Source of the DNA: Candidatus Equinaster intestinalis
GTDB taxonomy: Bacteria > Bacillota_A > Clostridia > Oscillospirales > Acutalibacteraceae
NCBI GenBank assembly: GCA_018065375.1
Contig: JAGHTJ010000046.1
Coordinates: forward strand, 1 to 15,912
Length of the DNA stretch: 15,912 nucleotides
Direction: 5' to 3'
The translations under genes and the position numbers were made by a program. Below the pieces are notes generated by a model. That model did not search any database and was not told where the DNA came from. It saw nothing but the letters and a program-made list of their open reading frames with translations. Of the stretch, positions 1 through 6,443 are shown one piece after another. The number at the start of each line of letters is the position of its first letter. The first letter of the stretch is position 1.

Positions 1-826
1 GTGTTCCCGCCGCATTTTCGGCGCGAAGCTGAACCGCCGCCCAGGGTCTGTGACCGGTGTTAGGGTCGGTAAGTCCTACCGGCTTTAAGGGACCGAAGCG
101 AATGGCATCGTTTCCCCTTTTCGCAAGAACCTCTATCGGCATACAACCCTCATATACCGTAAGGGGTTTATCGAATTCGTGGGTTAAGGCAGATTCGGCG
201 TTTACAAGCTCATTATGAAACTCCTCATACTCTGCCTTATTCATCGGGCAGTTTATATAATCCTTATCGCCCTTATCATATCTTGAAGCACAAAAGGCTT
301 TTGAAAAATCAATACTTTCTCTTGTTACTATCGGTGCGGCGGCATCATAAAAGGAAAGATGCTCGCTTTGACATTTTTGCGCAATACTATCGGCAAGCGC
401 CTTATCGGTTAGCGGGCCCGTAGCAACTACACAAACGGTATCTTCCGGTATTTCCTGCGCCACCTGATTTATGATGTTTATATTTTCGTTTGCCTTGATT
501 TTCTCGGTGATTATTTTAGAGAACCTATCTCTATCTACCGCCAAAGCTCCGCCTGCCGGAACTTGGCATTCATCTGCCGCCGAAAGGCAAATCGAAGAAA
601 ATCTTCTCATTTCTTCCTTTAAAAGACCCGCCGCGGAATCTATCCGCGCCGCCTTAAGAGAATTGGAACAAACGAGCTCGGCGAAAAGCTCTTTTTTGGT
701 ATGAGCCGGGGTGGTTTTTTGAGGCTTCATTTCGACAAGGTTTACCTTGATACCCCTTGCGGCTATTTGAGAAGCCGCCTCAACCCCCGCAAGACCTGCA
801 CCGATTACGGTTATGCTTTTATTCAT
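1..826 (-). CDS. trmFO: TrmFO, folate/FAD-dependent tRNA (uracil-5-)-methyltransferase (C-terminus cut by window edge)
   Basis: This cytoplasmic flavoprotein makes ribothymidine (m5U54) in the tRNA T-loop, using methylenetetrahydrofolate as carbon donor and FADH2 as reductant. Reading back from an ATG at 826 gives 275 codons running off the left edge; the family is about 435 residues, so roughly the last third is missing. Visible: N-terminal FAD-binding Rossmann motif [12 protein letters not shown] (residues 7-18), AELVCSNS with Cys53 at the same number as the catalytic cysteine of the Bacillus enzyme, the [17 protein letters not shown] block, [39 protein letters not shown] with the second conserved cysteine, and GPLKPVGL. 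Its ATG overlaps the topA stop by 8 nt (819-826), implying translational coupling. The order dprA-topA-trmFO matches Bacillus. Identification is very secure. Confidence 0.96.
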   Translation of the reverse strand, partial: MNKSITVIGAGLAGVEAASQIAARGIKVNLVEMKPQKTTPAHTKKELFAELVCSNSLKAARIDSAAGLLKEEMRRFSSICLSAADECQVPAGGALAVDRDRFSKIITEKIKANENINIINQVAQEIPEDTVCVVATGPLTDKALADSIAQKCQSEHLSFYDAAAPIVTRESIDFSKAFCASRYDKGDKDYINCPMNKAEYEEFHNELVNAESALTHEFDKPLTVYEGCMPIEVLAKRGNDAIRFGPLKPVGLTDPNTGHRPWAAVQLRAENAAGT

Positions 827-2912
827 TTTCGGCGTCCTTTTTGGACTTTTTATTTCGTGAGGGACAAGCCGAATTCATACAGTATTTTCTGCCTCTGCCG
901 GTAATTATATAACTGCCGCATTCGGGGCAGACATCTCCGGTGGGAAGACCCGGTGACGCAAAATCGCAATTCGGATAATTGGTGCAACCGTAAAATGATT
1001 TACCTGTTTTTTTCGATTTGCGTTTTACAAGCTTTGCGCCGCATTTCGGACAAGGCTGTTTTATTTCGTCCTCGGGCATCGGTTTTGTATTCTTGCATTC
1101 GGGATAACCCGGGCAGGCAAGGAATTTACCGAATCTGCTCGATTTTACCACCATTTTTCTGCCGCATTTTTCACATACAACATCGGTTTCTTCCGCCGGA
1201 ACATTTACTCTTTTTCCGTTTAAATCCTTTTCGGCGGTGGTCATTGCCTTTTCGAAATCCTTATAGAAATCCGCTATGGTCTGCTCCCAGCCGAGTTCGC
1301 CGGTTGCGATACGGTCAAGGTCGGTTTCCATACCCGCCGTAAACTTAACGTCAAGGAAGCTTTTAAAATGCTCGGCAAGAAGGTCGGTTACAACTATTCC
1401 GAGCCGGGTGGGTTTGAGCGACTTTTTCTCACGCTCAATATAATCCTTGCTCAAAATGTTGGAAAGAATTGTTGCATAGGTTGAAGGTCTGCCGATGCCG
1501 TTTTCCTCGAGCGCCTTAATAAGGGTAGGCTCGGTATAACGCGCAGGCGGTGTAGTATAATGCTGTTCGGGCAGGAGCTCTTTTAGCTTCAGCGCTTCGC
1601 CCTGCTCCATTTCGGGGAGAGCATTTGCTCTGTCGGTTTCTTCGTCCATACCCTCCTCGTAAAGGGCGGTATAACCGTCAAACCGTACGGTATATCCGCT
1701 TGCCTTAAAGAGGTAATTATTTGCGACTATATCTACCGCAACGGTATCCTGAACACAGTTTGCCATAAGGCTTGATACAAAGCGTTCCCAAACAAGCTTA
1801 TAAACCTTATAAAGGTCGGCTGAAATCTGTGATTTAACCGATTCGGGAGTAATCGTAACATCGGTGGGACGTATAGCCTCGTGGGCATCCTGCGCGCCCG
1901 CCTTTGCCTTAAAGTATCGGGGAGTTTTGGGGAGATATTTGTCTCCGAAATTAGCCTTTATATAGGCATTTCCCGCCGCTCTCGCCTCTTCGGAAATTCG
2001 CAAGGAATCGGTACGCATATAGGTTATAAGACCGGTAGTTCCCCTGCCTGCAACCTCTACGCCCTCATAAAGCTGCTGGGCAATTCTCATGGTTTTCTGG
2101 GCATTGAAGCCGAGCTTACGAGAGGATTCCTGCTGTAAGGTAGATGTGATAAAGGGAGGCGCCGGTTGTTTATTTCGAACACCCTTTTTGATTGCCTGAA
2201 CGGTAAACTCCGCACCATTTAGGTTTTCGAGTATTGTATCGGCGGCGGCTTTATCCTTTATGTCCTGCTTTTTACCGTCAGCCGTGCCGTAGAACTTGGC
2301 AACAAAAGATTTTCTGCCCGCAAGAAGCTTGGCATCAACCGTCCAATATTCCTCGGGAACGAATGCCATTATCTGTTTTTCACGGTCTACAATCAGCTTA
2401 AGGGCAACCGACTGAACTCTGCCTGCCGAAAGACCTCTTTTAACCTTTTTCCACAAAAACGGGCTCAACTTATAGCCTACTATACGGTCAAGCACCCTTC
2501 TTGCCTGCTGTGCATCAACAAGGTCAATGCTTATCCGGCGCGGCTTTTTTATTCCCTCGGTTACACAAGAGCGGGTGATTTCGTTGAAGGTAACACGGTT
2601 TAAATCGTTTAAATCAAGCGCAAGCAGTTGAGCCAAATGCCAGGAAATTGCTTCTCCCTCACGGTCCGGGTCGGTTGCGAGGAAAACTTCATCGGCATTT
2701 GCCGCCGCACTTTTAAGCGACTTTATAAGCTCGGTTTTATTATCAATATTGATATACTGGGGTCGGAAATTGTTTTTCAAATCCACGCCGAGTCTCGATT
2801 TGGGCAGGTCTCTTATATGACCCATCGTGGCCATAACATTATAGCCGGAGCCCAAATAGTTTTGTATGCTTTTTACCTTTGTGGGCGATTCCACGATAAC
2901 AAGTTTTGACAT
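819..2912 (-). CDS. topA: DNA topoisomerase I (type IA)
   Basis: TopA relaxes negative supercoils by cutting one strand through a 5'-phosphotyrosine link. The 697-residue protein has the usual Firmicutes length. The Toprim domain starts at once (LVIVESPTK, Glu8) and carries DPDREGE at 81-87 for metal binding; the catalytic tyrosine is Tyr298 in ITYMRTDS, followed by HEAIRPT and the GIGRPSTYA block. The C-terminus has three zinc-ribbon modules: CEKCG...CPGYPEC, CPKCG...CTNYPNC and CPECG...CMNSACP, ending in a Lys-rich tail. The ATG at 2912 has a good Shine-Dalgarno (AAGGGAG, about 7 nt upstream). It follows dprA by 18 nt and overlaps trmFO, so the three are probably one transcript. Nothing is missing or broken. 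Confidence 0.98.
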   Translation of the reverse strand: MSKLVIVESPTKVKSIQNYLGSGYNVMATMGHIRDLPKSRLGVDLKNNFRPQYINIDNKTELIKSLKSAAANADEVFLATDPDREGEAISWHLAQLLALDLNDLNRVTFNEITRSCVTEGIKKPRRISIDLVDAQQARRVLDRIVGYKLSPFLWKKVKRGLSAGRVQSVALKLIVDREKQIMAFVPEEYWTVDAKLLAGRKSFVAKFYGTADGKKQDIKDKAAADTILENLNGAEFTVQAIKKGVRNKQPAPPFITSTLQQESSRKLGFNAQKTMRIAQQLYEGVEVAGRGTTGLITYMRTDSLRISEEARAAGNAYIKANFGDKYLPKTPRYFKAKAGAQDAHEAIRPTDVTITPESVKSQISADLYKVYKLVWERFVSSLMANCVQDTVAVDIVANNYLFKASGYTVRFDGYTALYEEGMDEETDRANALPEMEQGEALKLKELLPEQHYTTPPARYTEPTLIKALEENGIGRPSTYATILSNILSKDYIEREKKSLKPTRLGIVVTDLLAEHFKSFLDVKFTAGMETDLDRIATGELGWEQTIADFYKDFEKAMTTAEKDLNGKRVNVPAEETDVVCEKCGRKMVVKSSRFGKFLACPGYPECKNTKPMPEDEIKQPCPKCGAKLVKRKSKKTGKSFYGCTNYPNCDFASPGLPTGDVCPECGSYIITGRGRKYCMNSACPSRNKKSKKDAENE

Positions 2913-2930
2913 TTTATATCTCCCTTGAAT

Positions 2931-4118
2931 TTAATTTTTAATTTCATATCTGCCGCCGGGTACTGCTCTTATCGCGCCTTTGATTTCAAGCTCGGTAATG
3001 GCGGCAAGGATTTCACCGGTAGTTAAATTTCCGCGGGATATTTCGTCCAACGAAAAATTTTGCTTATCTAAATTATTATACACCATTTCTGCCGTTTTGG
3101 AAAGACTGTAATTGATATTTTTTTGTATATTTTCAGGTTTATTTTCCTTTTGGGGCGGTGTTTTTTCCGTTTTGGGCTCACTTTCGGTGTTTGCCTTTGC
3201 CGCCGGCTTTATAATATGCCTGCCGTAAGCCTTTTCGGCATTTAATTTGCCCTCAAATCTTCTTTCGTATTCGGAGAAAATAATACGGGCATCGGTAAGG
3301 GGCACGGCGCCGTCTTCAATCAGTTTATTTGAGCCCTCGCAGTTAATATTTGTAATTTCGCCGGGTACTGCAAAAACATCTCTGTTTTGTTCAGCCGCCA
3401 TATTTGCCGTTATAAGCGCTCCGCTTTTTATCGGTGCTTCTACCACCGCAACGCCCACGCTTATTCCCGACATAATTCGGTTTCTCACCGGTATCATACC
3501 CCGCATAAGCTCGGTATCGGGAGGACATTCGCTGATTAAAAGTCCATTTGCCGCTATTTTATCGCGGAGCTCCTTATTTGCTTTGAGATAGGAAGAATTA
3601 AGTCCGCTCGGATAAACGCAAATCGTATTACCCTCAACCGCCAGCGCGCCGAGATGAACCGCCGTATCGCTTCCCACAGCGCCGCCGCTTACAACCGTAA
3701 AGCCGCCTGCGGCAAGCCTCGCAGAAAGCGAAAACGCCGCCTTTTTGCCGAATTCGGTAACCTTTCTCGGTCCTACAATGCAAATTGCGGGCTCATTTAA
3801 TAAATCGAGGTTTCCTTTGGCATACAAAACGAGGGGCGGGTCGGGTATTTCGGCAAGAAGCGCCGGATACATAACGCTGGCGAAGGGAATTACCGCAATT
3901 CCCGAATTATTACAATCATTTAAAACCTTACGCGCATAGTTCATATCCGCTTTTTTGATTTTTTCTGTTTGGAGTGCGGTAAACAGACCGCAAAGTCTTA
4001 AATCATCGTAATTTTGCTCGAAAACAGCCTCTGCACCGTGATATTTTTCTATTACCTTCTTAACCTTTTTACTGCCTATACCCAAAATTCTTTGGAGCAG
4101 GATATAATGCTCGGTCAT
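2931..4118 (-). CDS. dprA: DNA-processing protein DprA (Smf)
   Basis: DprA binds incoming single-stranded DNA and loads RecA during natural transformation; many non-competent Clostridia keep it. I place the start at the ATG at 4118 (395 residues, MTEHYILLQ) rather than an in-frame ATG at 4133, because the 4118 ATG sits in an ATGA overlap with the upstream methyltransferase stop and has GGGAG about 9 nt upstream. Layout: N-terminal helix-hairpin-helix-like region (1-70); Rossmann-like DprA core from about 110 to 265 (IVGPRKVTEFG, SGGAVGSDTAVHLGAL, LISECPP, VRNRIMSG, SGALITA, VFAVPG); a charged Lys/Glu/Pro/Asn linker near 290-330; and a C-terminal winged-helix-like domain. The usual SGxA(R/K)GxD motif reads SGGAVGSD here, replacing a basic residue by Val. 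Family assignment is secure; activity in transformation is inferred. Confidence 0.95.
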   Translation of the reverse strand: MTEHYILLQRILGIGSKKVKKVIEKYHGAEAVFEQNYDDLRLCGLFTALQTEKIKKADMNYARKVLNDCNNSGIAVIPFASVMYPALLAEIPDPPLVLYAKGNLDLLNEPAICIVGPRKVTEFGKKAAFSLSARLAAGGFTVVSGGAVGSDTAVHLGALAVEGNTICVYPSGLNSSYLKANKELRDKIAANGLLISECPPDTELMRGMIPVRNRIMSGISVGVAVVEAPIKSGALITANMAAEQNRDVFAVPGEITNINCEGSNKLIEDGAVPLTDARIIFSEYERRFEGKLNAEKAYGRHIIKPAAKANTESEPKTEKTPPQKENKPENIQKNINYSLSKTAEMVYNNLDKQNFSLDEISRGNLTTGEILAAITELEIKGAIRAVPGGRYEIKN

Positions 4119-4891
4119 CTTATAAGCTCCCACATTGCGATTGCCGCCGCAACCGAAGCATTAAGAGATTCCGCCGTTCCCGACATTTTTATCGTGACCG
4201 GTGTTCCGATTTTCTGCGCTTCTTCGGTAAGTCCGTTGGCTTCATTGCCGATAAGAACCGCACTTCCGCTCGAAAAATCCGCCGTTTTTATATCAATACC
4301 GTTTCTTACAACACAGCAGAAAATTTTAAGGCCGCTGTTTTTAAGCTCATCTGCAAAATTATCGAAAACGATTACCGGCATACGAAGAAGGGTTCCCATA
4401 GAAGCGCGCAGAGCCTTGGGAGAATAGGGGTCGCAACCGTCACCCGAGAGAATAATACCGTTAATTCCAAGCGCCTCGGCGGTACGCGATACAGCCCCTA
4501 AATTTGCGGGGTCGTTTATGTTTTCGAGGGCTACATATCTGCCGTTTTTATCTATACTGTCCCCTCTTTTTTGCGGTATTTTACCCACAAGAAGTATGCC
4601 CTGCGGGTTTTTCGTATCCGAAATTTTATCAAAAACAGATGCGCTTACAACTACCTTTTCCTTTATTCCCGAAAGATATTTTTCGAGCTGTGAAAGGCCT
4701 TTTTCGGCAAATTCTTTGGTTACTACAAGGGTTTTAACCTCAACCGAGTTTTCAAAACAATCACTGCAAATTCGCAGACCTTCAGCCACAAATTCACCGC
4801 ATTCTTTACGATATGATGCGCTTGAAATCAGCTTTGCAATGTGCTTTACAAGAGGGTTATCCCTGCTCGTAATTTCCTTTAAATTTTCCAA
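4115..4891 (-). CDS. TrmH/SpoU-family RNA 2'-O-methyltransferase
   Basis: A SAM-dependent SPOUT methyltransferase expected to 2'-O-methylate a ribose in rRNA or tRNA; the exact nucleotide cannot be told from sequence. The 258-residue protein has an N-terminal substrate-binding domain (to about 105, with GEFVAEGLR typical of the RlmB/TsnR-like branch) and a knotted SPOUT domain with motif 1 (NDPANLGAVSRTAEALG, 126-142, Arg136 the conserved arginine), motif 2 (IGNEANGLTEE, 214-224) and motif 3 (GTAESLNASVAAAIAMWE, 238-255). The start is a TTG at 4891 preceded by GAAGGTGA at good spacing; no better ATG is present. It lies just after the rplT terminator, a common place for this family in Firmicutes, and its TGA overlaps the dprA ATG (ATGA). 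Confidence 0.93.
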   Translation of the reverse strand: MENLKEITSRDNPLVKHIAKLISSASYRKECGEFVAEGLRICSDCFENSVEVKTLVVTKEFAEKGLSQLEKYLSGIKEKVVVSASVFDKISDTKNPQGILLVGKIPQKRGDSIDKNGRYVALENINDPANLGAVSRTAEALGINGIILSGDGCDPYSPKALRASMGTLLRMPVIVFDNFADELKNSGLKIFCCVVRNGIDIKTADFSSGSAVLIGNEANGLTEEAQKIGTPVTIKMSGTAESLNASVAAAIAMWELIR

Positions 4892-4904
4892 AAAATCACC
4901 TTCT

Positions 4905-4941
4905 AATTAAAGAAATTCGCCCGAGAGGTAAATCTCGGGCG
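4905..4941 (-). terminator. Intrinsic terminator after rplT
   Basis: A perfect 9-bp stem (4918-4926 with 4933-4941, CGCCCGAGA/TCTCGGGCG) closes a 6-nt loop. On the minus strand it is followed by AATTTCTTT, a T-rich but interrupted tail. It begins about 10 nt past the rplT stop and ends close to the ribosome binding site of the downstream methyltransferase gene, so it probably ends most infC-rpmI-rplT transcripts while allowing some readthrough. I see no convincing separate promoter for the downstream genes. Confidence 0.8.
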
Positions 4942-4949
4942 TAAAAATC

Positions 4950-5333
4950 CTATTCTGCTTTAGCTTTTGCCGAAGCTTTTTCAAGAGCCTTTTGAGACTT
5001 CTTTACAAGGGTAGCAAAGCCGGCGGGGTCGCTTACTGCGAGCTCTGCGAGCATTTTGCGGTTAACCTTGATTCCGGCCTTATTGAGACCGTTCATAAAG
5101 GTTGAATAATTCATACCGTTTGCCTTAGCTCCGGCAGAAATTCTTGTAATCCATAAACGGCGGAAATCACGCTTTTTAAGTCTTCTGCCTATATAAGCGT
5201 AATTGCCCGATTTCATAACTGCTTCTTTCGCAGTTTTAAAGAGCTTTGATTTTGCTCCGAAGTATCCTTTTGCAAGCTTTAAAGTTTTATTTCTTCTTTT
5301 GCGTGTTGCAAGCGCGCCTTTAACTCGTGCCAT
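4950..5333 (-). CDS. rplT: Ribosomal protein bL20
   Basis: A 50S assembly protein that binds 23S rRNA and, in bacteria studied, also represses its own operon by binding the mRNA leader. The 127 residues show the full L20 signature: [74 protein letters not shown] and [11 protein letters not shown]. It has a Lys/Ala-rich tail about eight residues longer than the Bacillus protein. The ATG at 5333 has a strong GGAGG eight bases upstream. It is last in infC-rpmI-rplT, 18 nt after rpmI, and is followed by an intrinsic terminator. Its likely regulatory target is the leader upstream of infC described here. Confidence 0.99.
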   Translation of the reverse strand: MARVKGALATRKRRNKTLKLAKGYFGAKSKLFKTAKEAVMKSGNYAYIGRRLKKRDFRRLWITRISAGAKANGMNYSTFMNGLNKAGIKVNRKMLAELAVSDPAGFATLVKKSQKALEKASAKAKAE

Positions 5334-5351
5334 TTCAGTTGCCTCCTATCT

Positions 5352-5549
5352 TTATTTATAAGGTATCATTTTCTTTACCTTTGCAACGTTGGTTGCATCG
5401 GCAACTACTACCTTACGCAAATTTCTCTTGCGTTTTGTTGTTTTCTTGTTTAAAATGTGCGACTTGAAGGCATGGCCACGCTTTACAAGACCGTTTTTGG
5501 TAAGCTTAAAGCGTTTCTTTGCGCCGCTGTGTGTCTTAATTTTAGGCAT
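5352..5549 (-). CDS. rpmI: Ribosomal protein bL35
   Basis: A small basic 50S subunit protein of 65 residues, the usual length. It begins [20 protein letters not shown], the diagnostic L35 N-terminus, and continues with [20 protein letters not shown]. The ATG at 5549 is preceded by GGGAGGA with a 6-nt gap. It sits between infC (26 nt upstream) and rplT (18 nt downstream) in the standard translation operon and is expected to share the L20 feedback control. Confidence 0.98.
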   Translation of the reverse strand: MPKIKTHSGAKKRFKLTKNGLVKRGHAFKSHILNKKTTKRKRNLRKVVVADATNVAKVKKMIPYK

Positions 5550-5575
5550 TTTAAATCCTCCCTTAAATTTGTACT

Positions 5576-6094
5576 TTACTTGTTGGTTTTCGGTGCAAGG
5601 AACATCAGCATATTGCGTCCGTCCATTTTAGCAGGCTTCTCGACAGTTGAAACCTCCGAGCAGTAATCCGCAAATCTTGTCATAATATCCATACCTATTT
5701 CGGGATGACCGAATTCACGTCCGCGAAAACGTATGGAAACCTTGACCTTATCCCCGTCATTCAAAAAACGGATTGCGTGGTTGCCCTTGGTTTCGAAATC
5801 GTGGGTATCAATGCCGAGTCCCAAACGGATTTCCTTAACATCCTGAACCTTTTGGTTTTTCTTTGCCTCTTTTTCGCGCTTTGCCTGCTCGAAACGGTAT
5901 TTACCGTAATTCATTATCTTGCAGACAGGCGGAGCTGCATTAGGCGAAATTTCAACCAAATCCAGATCCTTTGCCGCCGCTTGCGCGAGCGCCTCTTTGA
6001 TGGGTAAGACTCCGATTTGGACACCGTCAGTATTTATTACCCTGACTTCCTTTGCCTTTATTGATTCGTTAATCAATGTTTCTTTGCTGCCTAT
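5576..6094 (-). CDS. infC: Translation initiation factor IF-3, probable AUA start codon
   Basis: IF-3 binds the 30S subunit, prevents premature subunit joining and rejects non-standard start codons and wrong initiator tRNA. The open frame reaches a TTG at 6121, but the strong Shine-Dalgarno GGAGGTG lies inside that stretch (6101-6107), so translation must begin after it. The in-frame codon at the right distance (6 nt after the motif) is ATA at 6094, giving a 172-residue protein (M)[10 protein letters not shown]. This start lies seven residues before the conserved INE, close to the six in Bacillus IF-3, which starts at AUU. No ATG, GTG or TTG is at suitable spacing; TTG at 6076 is too far. Motifs: [50 protein letters not shown] linker, then the C-terminal domain with [11 protein letters not shown] and [14 protein letters not shown]. 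Confidence 0.97.
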   Translation of the reverse strand: MGSKETLINESIKAKEVRVINTDGVQIGVLPIKEALAQAAAKDLDLVEISPNAAPPVCKIMNYGKYRFEQAKREKEAKKNQKVQDVKEIRLGLGIDTHDFETKGNHAIRFLNDGDKVKVSIRFRGREFGHPEIGMDIMTRFADYCSEVSTVEKPAKMDGRNMLMFLAPKTNK

Positions 6095-6250
6095 ACCGAA
6101 CACCTCCGATAAAGTATTCAAAATTCAAAAAAGCACGGACAGCATAATACCGTCCGTGCAAAGTAATACCAAAGTTATTTCAGTAAACTTATTGACCCTT
6201 TAAGACGAAACTTTGAGGGTGAGAACGACTTATGCTCTGCTTTATTGTTC
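6095..6250 (-). ncRNA. L20-type autoregulatory mRNA leader of infC-rpmI-rplT
   Basis: About 155 nt separate the predicted transcription start from the infC start. Read on the minus strand, the leader holds ACCCT (6216-6220) pairing with AGGGT (6195-6199); the loop of that stem contains CAAAGTT (6209-6215), the exact reverse complement of AACTTTG downstream (6170-6176). Together these form an H-type pseudoknot, the kind of fold through which L20 recognises its own leader in Bacillus and E. coli. A terminator follows at once. The TCTCACCCT...AGGGTC block resembles my recollection of Firmicutes L20 leaders, but no covariance search was made. Predicted effect: excess L20 binds and favours termination before infC. 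Confidence 0.75.
6127..6159 (-). terminator. Attenuator terminator upstream of infC
   Basis: A perfect 8-bp stem GCACGGAC/GTCCGTGC (6133-6140 with 6152-6159) closes an 11-nt loop and is followed on the minus strand by six T residues (6127-6132). It stands between the infC promoter and the infC ribosome binding site, so it can only act as a conditional terminator. It is also the first terminator seen downstream of the feo genes and may end their transcript. Confidence 0.88.
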
Positions 6251-6254
6251 CCTT

Positions 6255-6283
6255 ATTGTATCACCTGATAGGCTATTTGTCAA
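6255..6283 (-). promoter_or_regulatory. Sigma-A promoter of infC operon
   Basis: On the minus strand, TTGACA (6278-6283) and TACAAT (6255-6260) are separated by exactly 17 nt: a consensus -35 and a one-mismatch -10. Predicted start is near 6248-6250. The -35 lies within the last codons of the upstream FeoB-associated peptide gene, whose stop codon (6273-6275) falls in the spacer. Confidence 0.88.
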
Positions 6284-6443
6284 TACCGTTTTTACATTTT
6301 TTTAATTTTGCGGCACATTCACTGCAATTCCCCGTGCAACCCGAGCAGCCTTTTCCCGCTTTTTTGCCCTTTAATATTGCGATTACCGATACTAAAAAGA
6401 GCGCCGCCAACACTATACATATAACTATGCTTACCGTATTCAT
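6273..6443 (-). CDS. FeoB-associated Cys-rich membrane peptide
   Basis: A 56-residue protein that I match to the small FeoB-associated Cys-rich membrane proteins found beside feoB in many Firmicutes. One hydrophobic helix (about residues 3-24, IVICIVLAALFLVSVIAIL) is followed by a basic KGKKAGKG stretch and a cysteine cluster GCSGCTGNCSEC (32-43) plus Cys50, which could bind iron or another metal on the cytoplasmic side. The ATG at 6443 shares one base with the feoB stop (TGATG), so translation is probably coupled; a longer in-frame start at 6533 lies wholly inside feoB and is rejected. A role in FeoB-linked ferrous iron transport is inferred from position. The infC promoter overlaps its 3' end. 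Confidence 0.88.
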   Translation of the reverse strand: MNTVSIVICIVLAALFLVSVIAILKGKKAGKGCSGCTGNCSECAAKLKKCKNGIDK

